Source: Aporhodopirellula sallentina SM41 (GTDB taxonomy: Bacteria; Planctomycetota; Planctomycetia; Pirellulales; Pirellulaceae). From it: a stretch of DNA of 64,000 nucleotides. Positions 29,401-36,372 of the stretch are shown one piece after another. The notes below the pieces were generated by a model. It ran no database searches. It was given only the letters and a program-made list of their open reading frames with translations, and was not told the origin of the DNA. Positions within the stretch are counted from its first letter, which is position 1. Each line of letters opens with the position of its first letter. The stretch covers positions 25,874-89,873 of the forward strand of contig NZ_ANOH01000117.1 of the NCBI RefSeq assembly GCF_000346505.1. Reading direction: 5' to 3'. The position numbers and the translations under genes were made by a program.

Positions 29401-30210
29401 GCGTCGGATCGGCATTTTGCGCCGCAGACGCCTACGATCGACGACGTGTCTGAACCCGAAGAAGAGCAAGAGTGCGATGAGGCAAGTGAGCCAGTGTTGC
29501 CACGCCCGTCTGCGCGGCGACGTGAGTCTCTCGACAACGGGACCGGTTCGCAATCGACGGCTGCCGTTGACCGATCACGGTACGGTTCGAGGCGTGACGA
29601 ACTGCAAAACGAAGACCACGAGCCGGATGTGAATGATCTCTTCTCGGAGCATGAAGCAGAGGTTGAAACAGCCCCGAAGCCGGGGCGGCCTCGTCGTGCG
29701 CCGCGAAGAAATGTCGGCGTGAGGCGTGAGGGAGCAAAGTCGCCCGGTGATGTTCGTGGCCAAGCCGAGCCCTCGCCGGATTCGTCGACGGGCGATCATG
29801 AAGTTCGCAGCAACGGACGGTCGACCAACAAAACAGCCAAGGCAGCAGATGACGATTCGCTGCCGTCCGCCTGGGTGACGGTTTTGAACAAAACTCGTGG
29901 CGACGAAGAGATGGCGGGCCAACTCGCGGTTGCTTTCATTGAGGAAGCCGAGCAGTTGTTACCGTTGATGCGGGATCAGCTCAATGACTGTGACGCGGCC
30001 GCGCTTCATCGCAGCGCACATACTCTGAAAGGAGCTGCCGGGTGTCTCGGAGCCGATTCGGTAATCACATCGGCGCAGCGGTTGGAGCGACAGGCGAACA
30101 CCGGTGATGTTGCATCGGCCGGATGGATGCTCGATGAGTTGGTTCGTTGCACGCAGTCTTACTTGAAAGACCTCAATCGGTCTCAGACGTCGCGTCCGCC
30201 TTCTGCTTGA
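26458..30210 (+). CDS. Hybrid sensor histidine kinase with three PAS, two receivers and HPt
   Basis: This is a 1250-residue phosphorelay protein with no membrane segment, so probably a cytoplasmic sensor. Three PAS-like domains are seen at about 40-165, 170-295 (PDAVYFKDRKSRF) and 303-425 (PDIIYVKDRYSRF). A dimerisation/phosphoacceptor domain follows with H449 in NMSHEIRTPMNGI, then an ATPase with N566 in FVGNAIKFTNSG and GTGLGLTIS. Receiver 1 has its phosphoacceptor at D740 (LILLDYHMPN) and receiver 2 at D880 (IVLMDIQMPEMNG). An acidic, low-complexity linker (about 960-1120) leads to a C-terminal HPt domain with H1188 in SAHTLKGAAG. All canonical phosphotransfer residues are present, giving an internal His-Asp-His relay like BarA/ArcB. 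Its last 38 bases overlap, tail-to-tail, the receiver/ATPase gene, a natural candidate for the output partner. The ATG follows a possible TAGAAT -10 box at 26419-26424. Confidence 0.9.
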   Translation: MNHSQPQSVRSSVNENGAASSDVYHSLYQKAASSRQCRSERLDLCVLRKDCDGRILEVNDAFCDSVGLDRSEVIGCTDFDLFSSEVARVGWEIEQKVMESGQPDHMIEEYAPNVRERDLRDFDMLRGEVKSSCYLEVIRTPVYGDDGAVIGVEVICWDVTQQKRTEAELKHTRFLMDAWFDNIPDAVYFKDRKSRFIRISQAQAEMFGLEKAEDAIGKTDADFFGEEHATDALEDERRIIRTGDSIIGKVEKETRDGKPDTWCSTTKMPLRNDRGEIIGTFGISRNVTAQVRAETELARERDLLKTIMNNIPDIIYVKDRYSRFLTGNQAILDMLGLKEVSELIGKTDYDFSPPELACNFVTDDQVVMRSGEPLIDQEETIIRSSDGKSTWLLTTKVPLSGKDGKVMGMVGISRDITARRMAAEELLAAKEIADAANSAKSEFLANMSHEIRTPMNGILGMTELLSGTEMTTEQREFLTLVQQSADSLLRLLNDILDFSKIEAGRLELDTVTFNLRDCIGKAIKLLTLKANEKGLELAGRIDPRIPNELVGDPGRLRQIVVNFVGNAIKFTNSGEVVVDVNPETLDDDEAVLHVTVRDTGIGIAKEKQEKIFEAFSQADASTTRRFGGTGLGLTISARLIQMMDGKVWVESELGVGTTFHFYVKLGVSPDQTPRRPAAFSKIAGTRVLVVDDNATNRRILQEILQLWNLKPVMADDGETALDVIAESIAEEDPFGLILLDYHMPNLDGVGFAEQLVTRSDELRHGPIVMLSSSFAGLSSPRMRELGINRYLTKPVIASELRDVVLEVMGVDHEKRLYPQQRTSLPKIAPRKILLVEDGLVNQRVALGFLNKWGHQVELAVNGREAIEALEKEKFDIVLMDIQMPEMNGFEATTIIREREAESDEHQFIVAMTAEAMKGDRENCLSAGMDDYISKPFDVADLQRVLVKAPAMLNADDEALNPKPGEAPTEASVFNEHSAESEASDRHFAPQTPTIDDVSEPEEEQECDEASEPVLPRPSARRRESLDNGTGSQSTAAVDRSRYGSRRDELQNEDHEPDVNDLFSEHEAEVETAPKPGRPRRAPRRNVGVRREGAKSPGDVRGQAEPSPDSSTGDHEVRSNGRSTNKTAKAADDDSLPSAWVTVLNKTRGDEEMAGQLAVAFIEEAEQLLPLMRDQLNDCDAAALHRSAHTLKGAAGCLGADSVITSAQRLERQANTGDVASAGWMLDELVRCTQSYLKDLNRSQTSRPPSA

Positions 30211-31087
30211 GCATGACGATTTCGGTCCCCTCCGAGTTGTGGGTGACCTTGTCCATGAAAGCGTTGATCAAGAGCAGTCCGCGGCCGCCACACTCGCCGA
30301 GGTTGCTGAAGTCGGTTGGGTCGGGCAGCGCGTTGACGTCGAACCCTTTGCCTTGGTCACGGATGGTGAATTTTACCTGTTGTCGGTTGGCCTCCATGAG
30401 GATCGTCACATGTCGGTCGCAATAGGGAGCCTGCCGCTGCCGCGTGTGGACGATCTCACGGAATTTATCGTCCGATCCTTCGTACCGCAGTTCCGTTGAA
30501 ATCTCGAGGTTTCCGTGAATGATCGCGTTGATTAAGGCTTCATCCAACGCGGTCGAGATTTGCATTTGCATGGTGTCGTCGAGCAGGCCGAGTTCGGCCA
30601 AGGGTTGCTCGAGACGGGCGATCACACTGGGGACTTCGATATCGTTGTTACCGAGCGACATCTCCAGGTGAACTGATTTCAAGATGGACGATGGCTTGGT
30701 GTGGTGATCGGCCACATCGACCATCGACAGCATTCGCTCGATCGTCGGAACGAGGTCTTCGTTGAGGGTTCGTTTGGGAACGTAGCTCGACGCCCCGAGT
30801 CGCAGTGCTTTCGCAGCGATTTCTTCACTACCCTTGGCGGTGGTCAGGATAATCGGCAAACCGGCAAACTCTTCACGCAGTGCCGCGACCAATTGCAGCC
30901 CATCCATTTCCGGCATTTGGAGGTCGGTCACGACGACGGCGGGTCTGCGTTCGCGGATCGATTCCAAGGCGGTGCGGCCGTTGCTCGCCGTCACCACTTC
31001 ATAGCCGTGTTGCTGCAGCATGATCTGCATACCGGTGACCTGAGTGATGCTGTCATCAACGGCGAGGACGAGGGTGGGTTCAGGCAT
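30173..31087 (-). CDS. Response regulator fused to an anti-sigma-type (RsbW-like) serine kinase ATPase
   Basis: The 304-residue protein has an N-terminal receiver domain (1-118) with acidic pocket D11/D12, phosphoacceptor D55 (VVTDLQMPEMDG), T83 and K105. A C-terminal GHKL ATPase of the HATPase_c_2 type (about 140-298) has the N-box DEALINAIIHGN (182-193), IRDQGKGFD (242-250) and GGRGLLLINAFMD (267-279). This layout is typical of regulators that, when phosphorylated, control a partner-switching (anti-sigma/anti-anti-sigma) pathway. The frame is open to 31180, but the receiver fold begins right after the ATG at 31087, which I use. The 3' end overlaps the hybrid kinase by 38 bases in the convergent direction. 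No sigma or STAS gene lies beside it, so the downstream target is unknown. Confidence 0.83.
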   Translation of the reverse strand: MPEPTLVLAVDDSITQVTGMQIMLQQHGYEVVTASNGRTALESIRERRPAVVVTDLQMPEMDGLQLVAALREEFAGLPIILTTAKGSEEIAAKALRLGASSYVPKRTLNEDLVPTIERMLSMVDVADHHTKPSSILKSVHLEMSLGNNDIEVPSVIARLEQPLAELGLLDDTMQMQISTALDEALINAIIHGNLEISTELRYEGSDDKFREIVHTRQRQAPYCDRHVTILMEANRQQVKFTIRDQGKGFDVNALPDPTDFSNLGECGGRGLLLINAFMDKVTHNSEGTEIVMLKQKADATSETD

Positions 31088-31216
31088 GTTGAATTCGTGA
31101 CAGTTGAATTGGTCAAGCAACCAACGGGAAAACCGACGAGCCGACGACACTTTTCCGGTTTGCCGATACGACGGGTGCAATCGCCGATTGTATCAGGTCC
31201 GCGGCTTCTAGGGTGG

Positions 31217-31843
31217 TTACTTTGATTTCTGGTAGATCGCGGTGAGCAGAGATTCGGTGTCCTTGAATTTGCGTCCGCTGGCGATCGCCTCGTCGATCAG
31301 GTGTCGTGCGTCGGCTTCGCTGTGGCCGAGCATCACGAGGGCTTCGTAGGTTTCCTCGACGACCGGCGAGCTCTGCGTGGTGCCTTCGGAGGACAGGTCC
31401 TCGCCTGCAACGATAAGGGCGAATCGAGGCATTTTTCGTCTCAGTTTGGCAACAATCCGCTCGCTCGTCGCGGCGCCGATACCGGGCAACGTTGAGAGCG
31501 CCTTCGTGTCTTGTTCCTCGATCAAAACGGCGAGCTCGCGAACAGGGCGGACCATCGCCCGCAGGGCTTTCTTGGCCCCGACACCGTCAACGCTGCAGAA
31601 GAGATCAAAGAACTGGCGTTCCGGTAAAGTCAAAAAGCCAACCAGTCGCGGTGTCAAACGTCCGCCGGTCGTGTTGCCCTCGATGTAGTCGAGCGTGTGA
31701 AGGCGGATGTCTTCGTTCAATTTGGGCTGCAGTTGCCGGCGGGTAAAATCGCCAACGTAAACTTCGTAATCGAACGGTCCCGCCTGGATCGTGACACTCG
31801 TTTCTCCGACGTGGCTGAGCTTCCCAGCGATCGCGCTAATCAA
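31217..31843 (-). CDS. ruvA: Holliday junction branch migration protein RuvA
   Basis: The 208-residue RuvA binds four-way junctions as a tetramer and loads the RuvB motor during recombination repair. Domain I (OB fold) starts [14 protein letters not shown] and includes HTLDYIEGN. Domain II holds the helix-hairpin-helix pairs [16 protein letters not shown] and [22 protein letters not shown]. Domain III, which contacts RuvB, is the C-terminal [22 protein letters not shown]. The start is TTG at 31843, supported by AGGAAG about eight bases upstream. ruvB and ruvC are not adjacent in this window. Confidence 0.95.
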   Translation of the reverse strand: MISAIAGKLSHVGETSVTIQAGPFDYEVYVGDFTRRQLQPKLNEDIRLHTLDYIEGNTTGGRLTPRLVGFLTLPERQFFDLFCSVDGVGAKKALRAMVRPVRELAVLIEEQDTKALSTLPGIGAATSERIVAKLRRKMPRFALIVAGEDLSSEGTTQSSPVVEETYEALVMLGHSEADARHLIDEAIASGRKFKDTESLLTAIYQKSK

Positions 31844-32235
31844 TTCGTTTTCTTCCTGAATGAATAAACAGTAGTTCGTGTGTGGGTCTTCGCAAAAGCG
31901 AATTTAGTGGATGGCTACGGATGTCGCCAGAGTTTGCCAACAGGTCTTCGAGCGTTCGTCGGCAAGTCGTGTTCGAAACGGGAAGTATTGCCTGTAACTG
32001 CCACGCAACTGGTCAGATTGTCTCTCTTGCTTAACTTTTCACGAAACTTCTTTTGGGTGCAAAATTCCAACGATTCGCGGGGGCTAAGCGGTTTCGCGGG
32101 GCAAAATGGGATTGTCGGATCGGCGGAATGCATCGCCAAAGTTCGCTCTGGACGATACACTTCGTGGCAGTAGTTGGTTACCGATGACACACTGTCGTTG
32201 GGTGCGGCTACAAGACACCAAATAGGAATGAACAG
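31844..32235. other. Leader region upstream of the cold shock gene
   Basis: There are 392 bases between the divergent ruvA and cold-shock starts, with no gene supported. A 212-codon minus-strand frame (31915-32553) runs through here and across the whole cold-shock gene, and I treat it as a shadow. A long untranslated leader with temperature-dependent folding is usual for cold-shock mRNAs, but I could not identify a conserved element. ACTGCCACG/CGTGGCAGT-like segments (near 31998 and 32162) are complementary and could pair across the region. Confidence 0.35.
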
Positions 32236-32436
32236 ATGGCAGAGGGTACGATCAAACGAATCACTGATAAAGGATTCGGATTTATCGACACCGGAAGTAG
32301 TAAAGACTTGTTTTTTCACTTGTCCAACCTCGATGGGGTCGCATTCGACGACCTCCGCGAAGGACAACGTGTGACTTACACCGAAGGACGAGGCCCTAAG
32401 GGACCTTGCGCAGAGAACGTCTCGCTCGCTGAGTAG
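32236..32436 (+). CDS. Cold shock protein (CSD, CspA family)
   Basis: The 66-residue single cold-shock domain is a five-stranded OB fold that binds single-stranded RNA/DNA and melts RNA structure at low temperature. RNP1 is KGFGFID (12-18) and RNP2 is KDLFFHLSNL (23-32). The protein opens AEGTIKRITDKGFG, where the more usual sequence has NxxKGFGFI with a Trp. That N-terminal surface lacks Trp11, replaced by Ile/Thr, which reduces one aromatic contact. The length is normal for the family. AGGA lies about eight bases before the ATG. It is a monocistronic gene, divergent from ruvA. Confidence 0.93.
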   Translation: MAEGTIKRITDKGFGFIDTGSSKDLFFHLSNLDGVAFDDLREGQRVTYTEGRGPKGPCAENVSLAE

Positions 32437-33041
32437 TAGCCTCCCCGGCGGATATCGCGGCGAGAGACTCGCTGGTCTCATTACGATGAGCAGCAGTGTT
32501 CTCAAACCAAGTTTTCGCTGGATGATTGATATACAGAAGTGAAGAAGTGACAATTGGACAACGCGGCAAACGGCTCTTTACGAGCCGGTAAAATCTGCCG
32601 CGTGAGGAAGTTGAGCGTTCGTCGAGAGAAGGTCGTGCACGACTCGATCAGGCGAATCGCTCCCTCCCAAATCGATTGACCGGGAAACTCTTTTCCCGAT
32701 GTTTGCAGTGCCTCTGCTTGGTACGCCGCTAATTCGGCGGAACGATAGCTCTCTCTTTTAGGCAGCTGTTTTTGCAATCAAGCTCGCCCGGTGTGGCTTT
32801 GTTTCTGCCTGATGCTCGAGATTTTTCTCTCGGCGGTGATTCGCTTTTGATGCGGACGAGACACAAGCAAGAATTTTGAATGATCGGTTAAGTTCTGTGG
32901 CGAACGGGTGGGTTGGCGATGAATGTCGTTCGTTTGTGTGGTAGCGACACAAGAGTCGCGTAGGCGATACCGTCAGGCTTGTGGGGCCTGATTCTGGCGG
33001 ATCCAGTTGCGGGGATCGGAAGCATCGAATCTCGAAGTGCT
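32437..33041. other. Gene-poor stretch after the cold shock gene
   Basis: About 600 bases lie between the cold-shock stop and the rhomboid stop (convergent). A weak hairpin GCGAG-AGA-CTCGC (32460-32472) just after the cold-shock gene lacks a T-tract. A minus-strand frame of 91 codons (32502-32777) has no recognisable features. The nested palindrome at 32562-32602 is listed separately. Confidence 0.4.
32562..32602. repeat. Nested palindrome (two-level hairpin)
   Basis: An outer 7-bp arm CGCGGCA (32562-32568) pairs with TGCCGCG (32596-32602). Inside it CGGCTC (32571-32576) pairs with GAGCCG (32582-32587) across the five-base loop TTTAC. It is located between convergent genes, without a T-tract. 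It could be a transcript end, a protein binding site or a relic of a small mobile palindrome. Confidence 0.45.
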
Positions 33042-33941
33042 CTAAGCCCATGCCGCCACGGCCCACGAAATGATCAGTAGCGCGATCGTGAGGGCTGCGG
33101 ATGCGAATTGAACGGTCTCGCTTGCGAGAACGCGTTCGGGAAGTCGGCAGCATCCCCAACCGACAGCCATTCCGGATAGGAAGCCCGTTGTGTGGGCCAG
33201 CACGTCGGTGCGTTCTCCTTCGAGTCCCAGGAATGCGAACATCAGCAGGCCTGCGATCAACGGTGTCCATCGTTGCATGGCTGTCGATGTGCTGCCCTTT
33301 CGCGGACGGAGTGCGTGCGAGACGAGCATGCCCAGCGCCGCGAATACTGCAGTGGATGCACCGATAGATACATGGTCGGCGTCTCGCATGAAGGCATTGG
33401 CCGCGTTACCGAGGGCTCCGGCGACAACGATCGCCAACCAGGCAACGCCGCCGCCAAGTATTCTTCCCGCTAGTAGTCCGAAGAAGCCGCCGAAGGCGAG
33501 ATTGGACATGAGGTGCAATGTGTCCGCGTGGAGTGTGAGTGCCGTCACGGTGCGCCAAATCTGTCCTCCCATGACGTCGCCGGCACGCATGTGGCCGACG
33601 TCGCTCCACTGCACGCCGTACGCGGAGATTCGATCGAGGACGTTGACCGCGCAGAGAATGGAAACATAGAAGACCACGCCAATGACCGCGCCACCAAAGA
33701 GGCGTACTCTCGATTCAACGCGCGGTACCTCGACCGATTTATCACTGAGGTAGTCTTCGATTTCAGTAATCGCTGCGGCGTGGCGAGCGTCCGGCACGGC
33801 GACGACCCAACCGGTTTCGTCTCGGGCAATGGCGGACGGGATGCCTACCGCCTGCAGAACCAGGCTGACTTCCTGGCAAGGGTCGCGGTGGGACGATTCG
33901 AATACGGCAACGGGTGGTGATGAAGAAGAGGCGTTTTCCAT
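33042..33941 (-). CDS. Rhomboid-family intramembrane serine protease
   Basis: The 299-residue protein from the ATG at 33941 has a cytoplasmic N-terminal domain (about 10-68, with EVSLVLQAVGIPSAI and WVVAVPDARHAAAI). This resembles the small regulatory domain often preceding rhomboids. Six membrane segments follow. The catalytic dyad is visible: S196 in SIGASTAVFAALG and H250 in LAHTTGFLSGM. The oxyanion residues H143 and N147 lie in LHADTLHLMSN, and the L1-loop arginine is in GGQIWRTVTALTLHAD. Rhomboids cleave membrane proteins within or near a transmembrane helix; the substrate is unknown. The frame is open to 34034, but that would overlap the metallophosphoesterase gene by 47 bases, whereas the inner ATG has GAGAGGA upstream and leaves a 46-base gap. 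Confidence 0.9.
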   Translation of the reverse strand: MENASSSSPPVAVFESSHRDPCQEVSLVLQAVGIPSAIARDETGWVVAVPDARHAAAITEIEDYLSDKSVEVPRVESRVRLFGGAVIGVVFYVSILCAVNVLDRISAYGVQWSDVGHMRAGDVMGGQIWRTVTALTLHADTLHLMSNLAFGGFFGLLAGRILGGGVAWLAIVVAGALGNAANAFMRDADHVSIGASTAVFAALGMLVSHALRPRKGSTSTAMQRWTPLIAGLLMFAFLGLEGERTDVLAHTTGFLSGMAVGWGCCRLPERVLASETVQFASAALTIALLIISWAVAAWA

Positions 33942-33987
33942 TACCCAATCGTCCTCTCGAAATCGCTTTCGAGCAACCCGGTAAGGG

Positions 33988-36123
33988 TCAGTCTTTGGGA
34001 GGAGTCGCAGCCAGGGATTTGGGGGGAGTGGCAACGAAGGTGCTCGACGTTCCCAGCGAACCCATGGATGCCGAATCGCTTTGGTCGAGGACGAATGGGC
34101 CCGCCGACCGATCCAGGTGCATCAGCAGCACCGTGTCTGGCGTCGGGGTGTTCCTCGGTGCCGGGGTGAAGGGACCGGAATAGATTGCTGTGTTGGAAAG
34201 ACGTACCTCATCAATCAGGCCTCGCATCCCACGGGTAGGTGCGCCGCGGGCGTTTGTGTCAGCGCCGATGTACAGCGGCAGTTTGTTGCGTTTTCGTTTC
34301 AATACAGCCGAGCGGTCGGTGCCGGCGACGTGGGCGACTTGGGAATCGACTTCCGCGCCATCGACAAAGAGTCGAACGAACGCGCCGTCATACACTCCCG
34401 CGATGTGCGTCCACTGATCGACGATCATCGGTCGTTGTGATTTTGCAACGACATAGCGCCCGCCGACGTGTACGGAGAACTCCGGTGCGCCTTCGTTGCT
34501 AAAGATCGCAAACTCGGAGTTCTCGGTTTTTGCGAGTACCCCTCGATATCCTTGGATGCTCGACGGTCGGACCCACGCCTCGGCTGTGAACGGGCCGTCG
34601 TGAAGCGGAACGTTTTTCGACTCCACACGAATCGCGGAGTCCTCGTCGGTAACCATCAAGGCTTGGTCAGGGTTGCCGGAGAAGAAGCTAGCGGGGACCT
34701 GTCCGGGAACGATTTTGATGTACTGGTCGATGGTGGGTAAACGTACTCGTGCCTCATCCATCAAAACGTCAACCTGCATGCGGATCTTTGGAATGAGTAG
34801 TTTGCCGAGGGCGCCCGCGTTTCGGGCGATCGAAAAGGTTAGCTCTTTAGTTTCATCGCTGCGGAGCACGAAGTGGCTGTGGTCCAGGCTCGATTGCCAA
34901 CCGTTGTCGGACGTTCTCGGTTCGTTCGAAAGAGTGATGTCGACGTCGCGAGGGCCAGGATTTTTAATCGAGAATGTGACTTCTCCGTGGCAGACTTCAT
35001 CGCTGGTGAAGACCAGTTCCGGTGATGTTTGCCGGCAACGGATTTTGGTCGCGGCTTCGACTTCGGCGAGAAACTCAGGAGTGAATTTCTTTGGGTCCAT
35101 TACCGTCCCGATCGGGATTGCCGAGACCGAGATGCGTTCCTTTCGGACCGTCACCATATTGAGGTGGTGTAGGAAACCCGCGTCAGGAATCTCGGCGTGC
35201 AGTGCACCACCGGTCGTTGCCAATGCGTAGTAGGCGATGCCGTCCTTCTCACCCTCGTACCGCATGTGGTGGATGTGACCCGCGAAAACGGCAGTGACGT
35301 TTCCTGCCTTGGCGAGCATCTCGTGCACACGCGGCCAATTGCTGCCTTCGTATCCACCGCCGATCCATCGAGGGTGATGAAGGAAGACAAAGATATGGTC
35401 TCGATCGCTGTGGTCGTCGAGCGCCGATTGGAGGAATTCGAGCTGCTCGTCGCTCATGTTTTGCAACGCACCGACATTGAATGCCTTCAGGTTGGTCGCG
35501 GTGTCACCTTCGTCCGAATAGAGGACGATAAAACCAGAGTTCTTGTGAGCGAAGCTGTACCAAAGTGGTCCGAAATGTTTTTCGTAGTTGGCTTCGTGGT
35601 GTCCCTGCGGAGCCGAGGTTTGGCCGCGCCAATAGATGTCATGGTTTCCGGCAACGGGATACCATTTCATGTTAAGGCGATTGACAATCTCTTTGAACTC
35701 ATGCATTTGTTCGGTCCACTGATCGGTTTCGTTATAACCTTGGATCAGGTCGCCAACTGTCATGACTAAATCAGGGTCGAGAAGGTTGGTATCGACAACC
35801 GCCTGTTCGAGTACTTTCAGGCCTGCCGGAACGCCGCCGGTGCGATCGCCATAGATGACGAAATGGAACACGTCGTCGCCCGCGGGAGGCGCCGGCAAGA
35901 TCATCGTGTTGGGACGTGATGTTGTCACCGCTGTGGAAGATGTGTTGCCATGTTGATCGGCAGAGTGTTGGGACTCAGGATGATGGTGTCCTTCATGCGC
36001 GACGGTTGTTGCCGCGTCGATGCACATCAGAGCGATTACCGGTAACGCTGCGCATCGAATCAACTTCGCAAAGTCGAAGCCTCGGAATCGGTTGACTGTT
36101 TGTGATGAACCTAGCGTCAGCAT
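33988..36123 (-). CDS. Secreted calcineurin-like metallophosphoesterase with LamG domain
   Basis: The 711-residue protein from the ATG at 36123 has a signal peptide (LIRCAALPVIALMCIDAATTVA) followed by a His-rich stretch (HEGHHHPESQHSADQH) that may bind metal. The phosphoesterase domain has FVIYGDRTGG, MTVGDLIQG, VAGNHDIYW, FVFLHHPRW and FAGHIHHMRY, the standard dinuclear-metal motifs. A beta-sandwich linker follows, then a C-terminal LamG/concanavalin-like domain with FTAEAWVRPSSIQGYRGVL and RPMIVDQWTHIAGVYDG. Planctomycetes often couple a hydrolase to LamG for carbohydrate or surface binding. The frame is open 74 codons further to 36345, but the inner ATG starts the signal peptide. It lies upstream of the rhomboid on the same strand with a short gap. 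Confidence 0.85.
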   Translation of the reverse strand: MLTLGSSQTVNRFRGFDFAKLIRCAALPVIALMCIDAATTVAHEGHHHPESQHSADQHGNTSSTAVTTSRPNTMILPAPPAGDDVFHFVIYGDRTGGVPAGLKVLEQAVVDTNLLDPDLVMTVGDLIQGYNETDQWTEQMHEFKEIVNRLNMKWYPVAGNHDIYWRGQTSAPQGHHEANYEKHFGPLWYSFAHKNSGFIVLYSDEGDTATNLKAFNVGALQNMSDEQLEFLQSALDDHSDRDHIFVFLHHPRWIGGGYEGSNWPRVHEMLAKAGNVTAVFAGHIHHMRYEGEKDGIAYYALATTGGALHAEIPDAGFLHHLNMVTVRKERISVSAIPIGTVMDPKKFTPEFLAEVEAATKIRCRQTSPELVFTSDEVCHGEVTFSIKNPGPRDVDITLSNEPRTSDNGWQSSLDHSHFVLRSDETKELTFSIARNAGALGKLLIPKIRMQVDVLMDEARVRLPTIDQYIKIVPGQVPASFFSGNPDQALMVTDEDSAIRVESKNVPLHDGPFTAEAWVRPSSIQGYRGVLAKTENSEFAIFSNEGAPEFSVHVGGRYVVAKSQRPMIVDQWTHIAGVYDGAFVRLFVDGAEVDSQVAHVAGTDRSAVLKRKRNKLPLYIGADTNARGAPTRGMRGLIDEVRLSNTAIYSGPFTPAPRNTPTPDTVLLMHLDRSAGPFVLDQSDSASMGSLGTSSTFVATPPKSLAATPPKD

Positions 36124-36372
36124 TTGAGTCTCGATTTCGGCAGCAAGATAGAAGTGGGTTTGGCGGTTGCCCGGACGGGATTGCGTGATCTGTCCACACG
36201 CGCCCGCACCGATCGGTGTGCAAGCGAGGGAGGAGAACAGGCAGTCGTTCGGAGTGCATTTCGGCTCTCTTGATGAGAGCTGAGTTGTGTCTGCGTGCGG
36301 CTCAGCCGCCCTCGGCGGGTTTTCCGCGCCGAGCGATCCACTCAAGGTTAGTGGGGAGATCAGCGCGAGTGG

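Noticed and set aside
31915..32553. 212-codon minus-strand frame over the cold shock gene
   Set aside because: It runs fully antisense across the recognised cold-shock domain and its leader; composition is that of a shadow frame.
32502..32777. 91-codon minus-strand frame downstream of the cold shock gene
   Set aside because: No family resemblance, covers the nested palindrome, and lacks a convincing ribosome binding site; kept only as a possibility.
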